From the NCBI GenBank assembly GCA_027025555.1, contig JALVQN010000127.1, forward strand, positions 1-33,783: a stretch of 33,783 bases of DNA. Reading direction: 5' to 3'. Origin of the DNA: Desulfobacterales bacterium. Its GTDB lineage: Bacteria > Desulfobacterota > Desulfobacteria > Desulfobacterales > UBA2156. Position numbers and translations under genes: made by a program. This document shows positions 1-6,536 of this stretch, piece after piece (within the stretch, counting starts at the first letter, position 1; the number at the start of each line of letters is the position of its first letter). Below the pieces are notes generated by a model. The model made no database searches. It was not told where the DNA came from and was given only the letters and a program-made list of their open reading frames with translations.

Positions 1-33
1 GCGGCTCTCAAAGAGCTTGAGGGCGTCTTATGA
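1..33 (+). CDS. 3' end of an upstream gene (possibly transketolase N-terminal subunit)
   Basis: Only ten codons are visible, reading AALKELEGVL and then TGA. The stop at 31-33 overlaps the ATG of the next gene at 30-32 (ATGA), so the two are translationally coupled. The next gene is a C-terminal transketolase half, and such split enzymes are usually encoded as an N-terminal/C-terminal pair, so the upstream gene is probably the TPP-pyrophosphate-binding half. The visible residues are too few to prove this. Confidence 0.5.
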   Translation, partial: AALKELEGVL

Positions 34-956
34 GATCGGCATTCATTCGCGAATTATTTGAATTGGCACAAGAAGACCCACGGATCGTACTGGTCGTAGG
101 GGATCTTGGATTTGGGGTTGTTACCCAGTTTATGGAGAACCTGCCGAAACAGTTTATCAATGCCGGAGTCGCGGAACAGAACATGACAGGACTCGCCGCA
201 GGAATGGCGCTCAGTGGAAAAATTGTTTTTACATATTCAATTGCCAATTTTCCGGTCTTGCGCCCGCTTGAACAGATCAGAAACGACATCTGTTATCATA
301 ATGCGAATGTGAGAATCACGGCGGTGGGCGGTGGTTTCGCCTATGGTTCCCTCGGGCCTTCTCACCATGCGACCGAAGACATCGCCGTTATGAGGGCCAT
401 ACCGAACATGCTTGTCGTTGCACCAGGGGATCCGGTGGAAACGCGCTTTGCGGTACGCGAGCTGATCAAACACCAGGGTCCGGCCTATCTTCGGCTGGGA
501 AGAGACAAAGAACACATCGTTCACAAGGAGTTGCCGGAGTTTCGTCTGGGACAAGCGATCACCGTCCGGGACGGAGAAGATGCCACCTTTATTGCCACGG
601 GGGGACTGCTCCATAACGCCGTTTGTGCAGCGGAAAAGTTATCTGCCGCAGGTATTCAGGTGCGGGTGGTGAGCATGCCTACCGTAAAACCGTTGGATGA
701 AGAGGTTGTTCGGGCTGCAGCGTGTGACACTTCGGCCGTTTTTACAATAGAAGAACATAGCATCATTGGCGGACTTGGAGGTGCAGTGAGTGAAGTGCTG
801 ATGGAGTCGGGAGAGCGGCCGAAGTACTTTAAACGAATTGGTTTGAACGGCGAGTTTTCGTCCATCGTGGGCGATCAGGACTATCTTCGTTCACAATACG
901 GTTTGGATGTGGCCGGCATTGTTCAAGCTGTTCGGGAAGTATTGGGTGCCGATTGA
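30..956 (+). CDS. Transketolase, C-terminal subunit (split enzyme)
   Basis: This 308-residue protein corresponds to the pyrimidine-binding plus C-terminal domains of transketolase/DXS-like enzymes. The first half carries the GVAEQNM motif, whose Glu49 is the conserved residue contacting the aminopyrimidine of thiamine diphosphate. The region around GGGFAYGSLGPSHHATEDIA is typical of the family. Residues from about 180 to the end form the transketolase C domain. It lacks the N-terminal pyrophosphate-binding half, so it should work as a heterotetramer with the product of the gene it overlaps upstream. Split transketolases occur both in central metabolism and in sugar-nucleotide or lipopolysaccharide clusters. 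The polysaccharide genes that follow favour a role in a specialised sugar pathway, but that is inference. The family call is firm and the substrate unknown. Confidence 0.9.
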   Translation: MRSAFIRELFELAQEDPRIVLVVGDLGFGVVTQFMENLPKQFINAGVAEQNMTGLAAGMALSGKIVFTYSIANFPVLRPLEQIRNDICYHNANVRITAVGGGFAYGSLGPSHHATEDIAVMRAIPNMLVVAPGDPVETRFAVRELIKHQGPAYLRLGRDKEHIVHKELPEFRLGQAITVRDGEDATFIATGGLLHNAVCAAEKLSAAGIQVRVVSMPTVKPLDEEVVRAAACDTSAVFTIEEHSIIGGLGGAVSEVLMESGERPKYFKRIGLNGEFSSIVGDQDYLRSQYGLDVAGIVQAVREVLGAD

Positions 957-1271
957 TGAAAAGTTCAGGATGATATGGAAAACTTCAGGATAAGGGCAGG
1001 TTTGAAAGATACATTGCGGAATATTGGCGATGATGTCTTTTACCTGGTTTGTTTTTTGTCTCGGTGAAGATTATGATGGTATTTTATTTTTACTATTGCT
1101 AAAAATTTGTCAAGAGTGAAGACCTGACCCCTTTTGGGTTAAATCTTTTTTTCTCTTCCAAAACGTGCATTACACCCACTAAAGCGTGGCTTCTTCCCGC
1201 CTGACGTTTCCTTTCTTGGGATAAAAGAAAACATAGTTTGAGGTTGTGACTTTTAAAAAGGGAGTCGCAAT
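957..1271 (+). other. AT-rich intergenic region with one solo repeat copy
   Basis: No credible gene lies in these 315 bases, which are visibly richer in A and T than the flanking genes. Two imperfect 14-nt direct copies (958-971 and 978-991, one mismatch) lie just after the transketolase stop. A solo copy of the dispersed 24-nt repeat lies at 1108-1131. Its end forms a weak ACCC/GGGT stem (1127-1139) followed by a T-run (1146-1152), which could act as a weak terminator. A leader for the next gene presumably starts in the right half, but no convincing promoter was seen. Confidence 0.6.
1108..1131 (-). repeat. Solo REP-like repeat copy
   Basis: This copy matches the 24-nt family consensus in reverse orientation (GACCCC end at 1126-1131). 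No inverted partner was found in the surrounding intergenic space, unlike the other eight copies, which are paired. It could be a remnant of a decayed pair. Confidence 0.9.
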
Positions 1272-3176
1272 ATGATCAGGCAGTTTAAAAATATCAATTT
1301 TTATGTGGTGCTGTTTGGCGACATGGCCCTGTTCGCCCTGTCATTGATCGGCGCCTTTTGCCTGCGATTCGACTTTGATTTCACAAACGCCCATTTCCAA
1401 GGCATCCTGTTGATGTTGCCCTATGTTGTGGGGTTGAAGGCCGTGGTGTTTGTTTTCATGGGGCGCTATCGCGGCATGTGGCGTTACGTGGGCCTTTCCG
1501 ACATGCTTCAGCTTATGTATGCCGTCTTCATCTCCAGTGTCTTGCTCACCGGTGTAGTGGGATTCTTTTTTCGCTTTCAGGGCTTTCCGAGGTCGGTGTT
1601 TGTCTTGGACTTTTTCTTGACGCTTTTTTGGGTGGGGGGATTCCGGTTGTTGATCCGCCTGGCCTATGGGCGGGTTTCCCGTCTGGAAGACGGCCGGATC
1701 GCCATTCACACCGGCAATCAAAAAGGGCGGCGGACCTTGATCGTGGGCGCCGGGGATGCCGGGGAAAAGACGTACCGGGAGCTTCGGGACAACCCGCGGC
1801 TGCCCAACAAGGTGATCGGGTTCGTGGACGACGATTCCGGGAAAGCGGGCAAGAAGATCCACGGTGTACCGGTGCTGGGCCCTCTGGAAAAGATAGACGA
1901 GTATGTGGAGCGGCTGAAGGTGGAGGAGATCCTCATTGCCATCCCGTCGGCAGCCGGGCAACGGATGCGTCGGATCGTGCAATTGTGCGAGGGATCCGGT
2001 GTGCCCTTTAGAACCCTGCCGGGGCTGGGGGATCTCATCGAGGGGAAGGTGGATGTACAGGCCTTGCGGGAGGTTCGCTATGAGGACTTGCTGGGACGGC
2101 CCGCGTCAGAGATCCGGATCGATGAGGTGCGCGGGTATATGACGGGTCGGTGTATCCTGGTTACAGGCGCAGGGGGCTCCATCGGTTCTGAACTTTGCCG
2201 GCAGATCATCCGGTTTGAACCGGGGAAAATGGTCTTGCTGGATGCTTCGGAATCGGCGCTGTATGCCATCCAGATGGAGATGCAACACAAGTTCGCTTTT
2301 AAAAAATGCTGTGCGGTCATGGCCAAGACCCACAGCAATGGCATCATGGATGCGGTCCTCCGGGCCCATCGGCCCGAGGTGCTCTTTCATGCCGCCGCGT
2401 ACAAGCATGTACCCATGCTGGAGACCAACCCCTGGGAGGCGGTGTTTCACAATATCCAGGGAACGTACAGGGTCATGGAAAGTGCGGTGGCCCATGGGGT
2501 GAAGCGGTGTGTTTTGGTTTCCACGGACAAGGCGGTGCGGCCCACCAATGTGATGGGGGCCAGCAAGCGGGTGGCGGAGATGATCATGCGGGCATACCAG
2601 GGAAACGGCACCCGGATGATGGCCGTGCGATTCGGCAACGTGGTGGGATCTTCGGGGTCGGTGGTGCCGCTTTTCCAGGAGCAAATCGCCCGGGGCGGGC
2701 CCGTGACCGTGACTCATCCCGAGGCCATGCGCTACTTCATGACGATACCCGAAGCCTGCCAGTTGATCTTACAGGCGGGCGCCATCGGAAAGGATGCCGA
2801 AATATTCGTACTGCACATGGGAACACCGGTTCGGATTGCGGACATGGCGAGGGACCTGATCCAGCTGTCCGGGAAGGTGCCGGATGAAGACATCAAGATT
2901 GTTTACACGGGACTGCGGCCCGGCGAAAAGCTTTACGAGGAGCTGATCACCATGGGGGAGGGAATCGTGGCAACCTCCCATGACCGGATTATGGTCTTGA
3001 AAGAGGGCGGGGGGTGGAACGGGTTTTCGGACCAGGAGGAATTTCGGCGGTGGCTGTTGGGCGGTATCGAGGAACTGACGGCGTTGGCCCGGGCCCATGA
3101 CGGGCCGGGCATTAAAAGAAAGCTCAAGGAGATGGTGCCCGAGTACCAATGCCAGGACAGTGAATATGTCTTTTAA
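1272..3176 (+). CDS. Membrane-bound nucleoside-diphosphate-sugar 4,6-dehydratase (WbpM/CapD-type)
   Basis: This 634-residue protein has the layout of the long WbpM/CapD/WbcP class. Four hydrophobic segments lie within about residues 8-130. A CoA-binding-like Rossmann domain starts with GAGDAGEKTYREL near residue 158. The catalytic extended-SDR domain starts with VTGAGGSIGSE near 295. The catalytic stretch STDKAVRPTNVMGASKR has Met428 and Lys432, so the usual YxxxK Tyr is replaced by Met, as is typical of the large membrane enzymes. The expected reaction is NAD(P)-dependent dehydration of a UDP-N-acetylhexosamine to the 4-keto-6-deoxy sugar, feeding O-antigen or exopolysaccharide synthesis at the inner membrane. 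The start is supported by a GGGAG site just upstream. The stop at 3174-3176 lies one base before a repeat element. Confidence 0.93.
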   Translation: MIRQFKNINFYVVLFGDMALFALSLIGAFCLRFDFDFTNAHFQGILLMLPYVVGLKAVVFVFMGRYRGMWRYVGLSDMLQLMYAVFISSVLLTGVVGFFFRFQGFPRSVFVLDFFLTLFWVGGFRLLIRLAYGRVSRLEDGRIAIHTGNQKGRRTLIVGAGDAGEKTYRELRDNPRLPNKVIGFVDDDSGKAGKKIHGVPVLGPLEKIDEYVERLKVEEILIAIPSAAGQRMRRIVQLCEGSGVPFRTLPGLGDLIEGKVDVQALREVRYEDLLGRPASEIRIDEVRGYMTGRCILVTGAGGSIGSELCRQIIRFEPGKMVLLDASESALYAIQMEMQHKFAFKKCCAVMAKTHSNGIMDAVLRAHRPEVLFHAAAYKHVPMLETNPWEAVFHNIQGTYRVMESAVAHGVKRCVLVSTDKAVRPTNVMGASKRVAEMIMRAYQGNGTRMMAVRFGNVVGSSGSVVPLFQEQIARGGPVTVTHPEAMRYFMTIPEACQLILQAGAIGKDAEIFVLHMGTPVRIADMARDLIQLSGKVPDEDIKIVYTGLRPGEKLYEELITMGEGIVATSHDRIMVLKEGGGWNGFSDQEEFRRWLLGGIEELTALARAHDGPGIKRKLKEMVPEYQCQDSEYVF

Positions 3177-3177
3177 C

Positions 3178-3201
3178 GGGGTCAGGTCTTCACTCTTGAC
3201 A
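3178..3201 (+). repeat. REP-like repeat, left arm of the 177-bp pair
   Basis: Exact match to the consensus, starting GGGGTCAGG and ending CTTGACA. It begins one base after the stop codon of the dehydratase gene. Confidence 0.95.
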
Positions 3202-3331
3202 CTTTTTTGGACAGAAGCGATTTCTGTCGGCGTGAAAAGTAACCGGTTGCGCTTTTGTAAACAAAGATCCGTTTTTACAACTATGAATAAGGCAAATGAT
3301 GGCGGGGGCCATCGTCGCAATGAGATGAATC

Positions 3332-3354
3332 TGTCAAGAGTGAAGACCTGACCC
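3332..3354 (-). repeat. REP-like repeat, right arm of the 177-bp pair
   Basis: This copy is one base short at the GGGG end: it ends GACCCT rather than GACCCC. The next gene's ATG starts only three bases beyond it. Confidence 0.93.
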
Positions 3355-3357
3355 TGG

Positions 3358-4752
3358 ATGGATGAGAAGATGAGTCGGGTTTTGAGCGGTGTGGTCTATG
3401 GGATTCTCGCCACGATACCGGTGCTGTTCGGGGCGGTGCAGCCGTGGGTGTGGTCCGCCTACACGGTGTTTATCTTTTTGGCCTATGCCTTGAGCGTGTG
3501 GCAGAGAGGATCCCGGGACAATCCGGGCATGGGCTGGGCGGGACAGGGGGTGCTGGGTATCTTTTTCGCGTGGTCCGTTTTTCAGATCGTTCCGCTTCCA
3601 CCCGCGATCCTCAAACTGCTTTCCCCTGTAAAACAGGCCAATGCAGCGCGCGCCTTCTCACTGATGGGTGAAGCACTCCCATGGCAAAGCCTTTCCTATT
3701 CTATGCGTGTTTCCCTGGCTGAGATCGCTTTTTGCCTGGGGCTTTTTGCGTTTTACCAGGTTTTAACTAGGGTCATCCGGGAAGAACGCCGGTTCAAGAC
3801 GGTGGTGACGCTGATGATGATGCTGGGAGTGGCGGAAGCCCTATATGGCATCATCCAAGCCCTGGTACCGGCGGTGGGCGTGCTGTGGACGGATGCCTCT
3901 TCTGCCGGATTTGGCAATGCCCGGGGTACATATATCAACCGGAACAACTTCGCCGGGTTCATGGAGATGGTGATCCCCGTAACCCTTGGCTTTGCCATGG
4001 CCGTATCGTACTGGCCGGTGCGGGGTAAACTGAAAAAAATTCTGGGCTATGACCGTCTCAACAAAAGCCTCTTTTTTGCCATGATGCTGGTGGTCATGCT
4101 CTTGGCCCTGGTCTTTTCCAAGTCCCGGGCCGGGATCATGGGGGCTGCGGTGGCGGTTTTGGCCTTTTTCATCGTGAGCCGGATTGCGATGAAAAGAAAA
4201 AGCAAAGTGGTCTGGCTTTTAATAGGGACTGTGCTTTGCTTGTTTTTAGTGTACGGGTTGAGCATGGGGTTTGGACCGGTGATCGAGCGGTTTTTGCGTA
4301 TCGGCAAGGATAACAGCCGGCTGGATATCTGGAAGGATACCTTGCGCCTCATCCAGGATCATCCCCTGGGGGTGGGGCTGGGCAATTATGAGACCGTCTT
4401 CCAGGTGTACCACGTGCACTTCAATCCGAACCTGCGGGTCTTGGATGCCCACAATGACTACCTGCAGGTCTTGGCCGAAAGCGGCTGGCCGGGATTTGTG
4501 GTCTTGGCCGGGGGGTTTTTGTATTTCTTGGTGCAGCGGTTTCGTCGCATAGCGAATATGAATCCGGATGAGGATCCCTTTTCTTTTTTTATTTCCCTGG
4601 GGGCCTTGTGTGGTCTGACAGCCCTTTTTTTTCACAGTGGGTTCGATTTCAACCTGCAGATTCCGGCCAACGCCCTCTATTTTGTCACCCTCATGGCCCT
4701 TGTCCGCCGGGGTCAGGTCTTCACTCTTGACACTCAGACTAGCCCTCAATAA
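3358..4752 (+). CDS. O-antigen ligase/polymerase family membrane protein, C-terminus rewritten by an element
   Basis: This 464-residue polytopic membrane protein has about ten or more hydrophobic segments and the Wzy_C/O-antigen ligase signatures: GTYINRNNFAGFMEM, FSKSRAGIMG, PLGVGLGNYETV and AHNDYLQ (His365), the last in the large periplasmic loop. The family either polymerises repeat units (Wzy) or transfers glycan to an acceptor (WaaL). Family and context do not separate these roles. The start is uncertain: ATG at 3358 is three bases after a repeat element, and an in-frame ATG at 3370 is equally possible. Neither has a good ribosome-binding site, perhaps because the element removed it. From codon 451 the frame runs into the left end of the transposase element, so roughly the last 13 residues (GQVFTLDTQTSPQ) come from mobile DNA. 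Confidence 0.88.
   Translation: MDEKMSRVLSGVVYGILATIPVLFGAVQPWVWSAYTVFIFLAYALSVWQRGSRDNPGMGWAGQGVLGIFFAWSVFQIVPLPPAILKLLSPVKQANAARAFSLMGEALPWQSLSYSMRVSLAEIAFCLGLFAFYQVLTRVIREERRFKTVVTLMMMLGVAEALYGIIQALVPAVGVLWTDASSAGFGNARGTYINRNNFAGFMEMVIPVTLGFAMAVSYWPVRGKLKKILGYDRLNKSLFFAMMLVVMLLALVFSKSRAGIMGAAVAVLAFFIVSRIAMKRKSKVVWLLIGTVLCLFLVYGLSMGFGPVIERFLRIGKDNSRLDIWKDTLRLIQDHPLGVGLGNYETVFQVYHVHFNPNLRVLDAHNDYLQVLAESGWPGFVVLAGGFLYFLVQRFRRIANMNPDEDPFSFFISLGALCGLTALFFHSGFDFNLQIPANALYFVTLMALVRRGQVFTLDTQTSPQ
4709..4732 (+). repeat. REP-like repeat, left end of the transposase element
   Basis: Exact consensus copy inside the 3' end of the O-antigen ligase frame, where it is translated as GQVFTLD. Its last six bases (4727-4732) are a perfect TTGACA. 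Confidence 0.95.
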
Positions 4753-4755
4753 AAG
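4727..4755 (+). promoter_or_regulatory. Candidate promoter for the transposase
   Basis: A perfect TTGACA (4727-4732) formed by the inner end of the left repeat is followed, after 17 bases, by TAAAAG (4750-4755), which matches four of six -10 positions. The predicted start point near 4762 is just upstream of the ribosome-binding site at 4769-4773. The element would therefore carry its own promoter. Confidence 0.45.
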
Positions 4756-4764
4756 AGTCTGAGT
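4732..4764 (+). promoter_or_regulatory. Hairpin in the transposase leader
   Basis: ACTCAGACT (4732-4740) and AGTCTGAGT (4756-4764) are perfect 9-base inverted repeats separated by 15 bases. The structure spans the candidate promoter spacer and ends four bases before the AGGAG site. It could limit transposase expression or form part of the element end. There is no T-run after it, so it is not a standard terminator. Confidence 0.6.
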
Positions 4765-4779
4765 CATGAGGAGACGAAC

Positions 4780-5733
4780 ATGGCACGTCCCTTGAGAATC
4801 GTCTATCCGGGCGCCTTTTATCACGTTACCTCCCGGGGCAACGAAAAAAAGGCGATATTCAAAAGCAATGGGGACCGATCGAAATTCCTTGAATATCTCC
4901 AATCGGCAAATGATCGGTATAATGCCGTCATTCACGTGTATTGCCTGATGGAGAACCATTACCACCTGCTCCTGGAAACACCATCAGGAAACCTTCCCCA
5001 GATCATGAGGCATATCAATGGTGCCTACACCACCTATTTCAACATCAAGCGAGACCGAAACGGCCACCTGTTCCAGGGGCGATATCAGGCCATATTGGTG
5101 GAACAGGATGTGTACGCCAAAGAACTTTCAAGATACATTCATTTAAATCCGGTAAGGGCCGGCGTGGTGGGAAGTCCGGAGGCATATCCCTGGTCGAGTT
5201 ACCTCTTTTATATTGGAGCACAGAAACCGCCTGCGTGGCTTCATCGAGACTTTATCCTTGGGTATTTCGGGGAAAACAGGATTGTGGCACAGAAAAAGTA
5301 CAAGGACTTTGTAAAAGCACTGGCGGGAAAGGCATACGAAAGCCCGATGGAAGCCGTGGTGGGTGCTACGGTGCTCGGTTCTGACGAATTCATCTCCAAT
5401 ATAAAAGAAGAATTCTTGGTAGATGAGATGCCGAATAAGGATGTTCCGGCTCTTAAAGTACTGGCCCCGAGAATATCGATGCAGGAGATTTTTAAATCAG
5501 TGAATGGGATCTTTGACAGTGACGCCAGACTCAGAAGAAATGTGAAAATGTATCTCTGCCGGAAGTATACCCCTGAGAAACTGCTGGCCATCGGAAAGCA
5601 TTTTCAAGTGGGCGAATCCGGGGTGTCCCAGGCCTGCCGAAGGATGCAACAGCGAATCGAGCAGGATCCGGCATTGAAAAAAAAGATCGCAAAGATAGAG
5701 GAGAGAATCAGGTTGTCAAGAGTGAAGACCTGA
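4780..5733 (+). CDS. REP-associated tyrosine transposase (Y1/HUH, RAYT) with C-terminal DnaA-like HTH
   Basis: This 317-residue Y1_Tnp-domain protein has an HUH metal motif at His60-Tyr61-His62 within MENHYHLLLETP and a likely catalytic Tyr119 in RYIHLNPVRAG. The opening PLRIVYPGAFYHVTSRGN is typical of the RAYT family. Such enzymes nick single-stranded DNA next to a hairpin and form a 5'-phosphotyrosine. A C-terminal extension ends with a helix-turn-helix near 267-292 (IGKHFQVGESGVSQACRRM) that resembles the DnaA C-terminal DNA-binding domain and may read the repeat. AGGAG at 4769-4773 supports the start. The last residues, LSRVKT and the stop, are encoded by the right-hand repeat. No frameshift or missing catalytic residue is seen, so it may be active. 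Confidence 0.93.
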   Translation: MARPLRIVYPGAFYHVTSRGNEKKAIFKSNGDRSKFLEYLQSANDRYNAVIHVYCLMENHYHLLLETPSGNLPQIMRHINGAYTTYFNIKRDRNGHLFQGRYQAILVEQDVYAKELSRYIHLNPVRAGVVGSPEAYPWSSYLFYIGAQKPPAWLHRDFILGYFGENRIVAQKKYKDFVKALAGKAYESPMEAVVGATVLGSDEFISNIKEEFLVDEMPNKDVPALKVLAPRISMQEIFKSVNGIFDSDARLRRNVKMYLCRKYTPEKLLAIGKHFQVGESGVSQACRRMQQRIEQDPALKKKIAKIEERIRLSRVKT

Positions 5734-5737
5734 CCCC
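5714..5737 (-). repeat. REP-like repeat, right end of the transposase element
   Basis: Exact inverted copy. It supplies the transposase stop codon (TGA 5731-5733) and ends seven bases before the next start codon. Confidence 0.95.
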
Positions 5738-5744
5738 GGGGAAG

Positions 5745-6536
5745 ATGATCGATATTCACAGCCATATTCTGCCGGGCATCGATGATGGTCCGGCCCGTAT
5801 GGATGAAACCCTGGAGATGGCGCGGGCCTACGAACAGGCGGGGTTCCATGTAGTCATCGCGACACCCCACCACGTGCCGGGGACGTCCTGGAATCCGGCT
5901 CCTGAAACCGTTCAATCCCTGGTGAGTCATGTAAACCGCATCCTGGTCCACGAAGGGATGCGGCTGCGGTTGCTTCCCGGCATGGAGGTCGGACTCGATC
6001 TGGATTTGGCCCGGATGCTGTCGAAAAAAGCCCTTTTAACCCTGGGGGGAACACAGTATGTCTTGGTGGAAACACCTTTTCAGAGGCTGCCCCTCAATTG
6101 GGAGCAGATGGTTTTTGATCTCACGGCGGCGGGATTTGCTGTCGTTTGGGCCCATCCGGAACGATGCCGCCAGCTTCAAAACAATCCGGCACCCATGGCG
6201 CGGATGCTCCAAATGGGATGTTTCCTCCAGATCAATTGGGGATCCATTTTGGGATATAATGGAGGGCATGTGGAAAAGTCGGCAAAGCGGATGCTTCAAA
6301 AGGGGTGGGTGCACTGCCTGGCCACCGACTGTCACGATGCCGTTTCCCGAACACCTGCCATCGGCATGGACGGTATGCGGATCCTGGAGGAGATCCTCGA
6401 CCCCGAAGCCGTCGGCGTGGTGGCCCATGAAAATCCTGTCCGCATTTTGCAATCTAAGCCCTTGACTCCTGTGATGCCTGTTGTAAAGCCGAAAAAAGAA
6501 TCCGGAATGCGGAGACTTTTTTCATGGAAGCGGTGA
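5745..6536 (+). CDS. CpsB/CapC-family PHP tyrosine-protein phosphatase
   Basis: This 263-residue PHP-fold metal phosphatase has the expected metal ligands in order: HSHILPGIDDG (His5, His7), ATPHHVPG, WAHPERC (His137, Glu139) and ATDCHD (Asp195, His197). Enzymes of this family dephosphorylate the C-terminal tyrosine cluster of BY-kinases such as the Wzc homologue two genes downstream, cycling the polysaccharide assembly machine. The length is normal for the family. The start MIDIHSH is canonical, but the transposase element ends only seven bases upstream, leaving GGGGAAG directly against the ATG, so the ribosome-binding site is poorly placed. The stop TGA overlaps the next ATG by one base. 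Confidence 0.93.
   Translation: MIDIHSHILPGIDDGPARMDETLEMARAYEQAGFHVVIATPHHVPGTSWNPAPETVQSLVSHVNRILVHEGMRLRLLPGMEVGLDLDLARMLSKKALLTLGGTQYVLVETPFQRLPLNWEQMVFDLTAAGFAVVWAHPERCRQLQNNPAPMARMLQMGCFLQINWGSILGYNGGHVEKSAKRMLQKGWVHCLATDCHDAVSRTPAIGMDGMRILEEILDPEAVGVVAHENPVRILQSKPLTPVMPVVKPKKESGMRRLFSWKR

Larger units (their letters stand above)
3178..3354. mobile_element. REPIN/MITE-like non-autonomous element, 177 bp
   Basis: Two inverted copies of the 24-nt repeat, GGGG ends outward, enclose about 130 bases with no credible gene. The terminal arrangement is the same as in the transposase-bearing element at 4709-5737, so it is probably mobilised by that enzyme or a relative. It fills the space between the dehydratase stop (3176) and the O-antigen ligase start (3358). 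No flanking target duplication is visible. Mobility is inferred, not shown. Confidence 0.75.
4709..5737 (+). mobile_element. RAYT element: REP-flanked Y1 transposase unit, 1,029 bp
   Basis: The unit is bounded by inverted copies of the 24-nt repeat, GGGG ends outward, and holds a single transposase gene whose stop codon lies inside the right repeat. This is the organisation described for REP-associated tyrosine transposases (RAYTs), which act on single-stranded hairpin-bearing ends and leave no target duplication. None is seen here. It lies between the O-antigen ligase and the PHP phosphatase genes. It is probably the autonomous relative of the three short pairs in this window. Confidence 0.85.

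Noticed and set aside
958-991. Two 14-nt direct repeats after the transketolase stop
   Set aside because: Only two copies with a mismatch, with no associated gene or symmetry. Too little to call a functional element.
3097-3351. Small plus-strand frame spanning the 177-bp element
   Set aside because: It starts inside the dehydratase gene in another frame, has no ribosome-binding site and ends at the repeat stop codon. It looks like chance.
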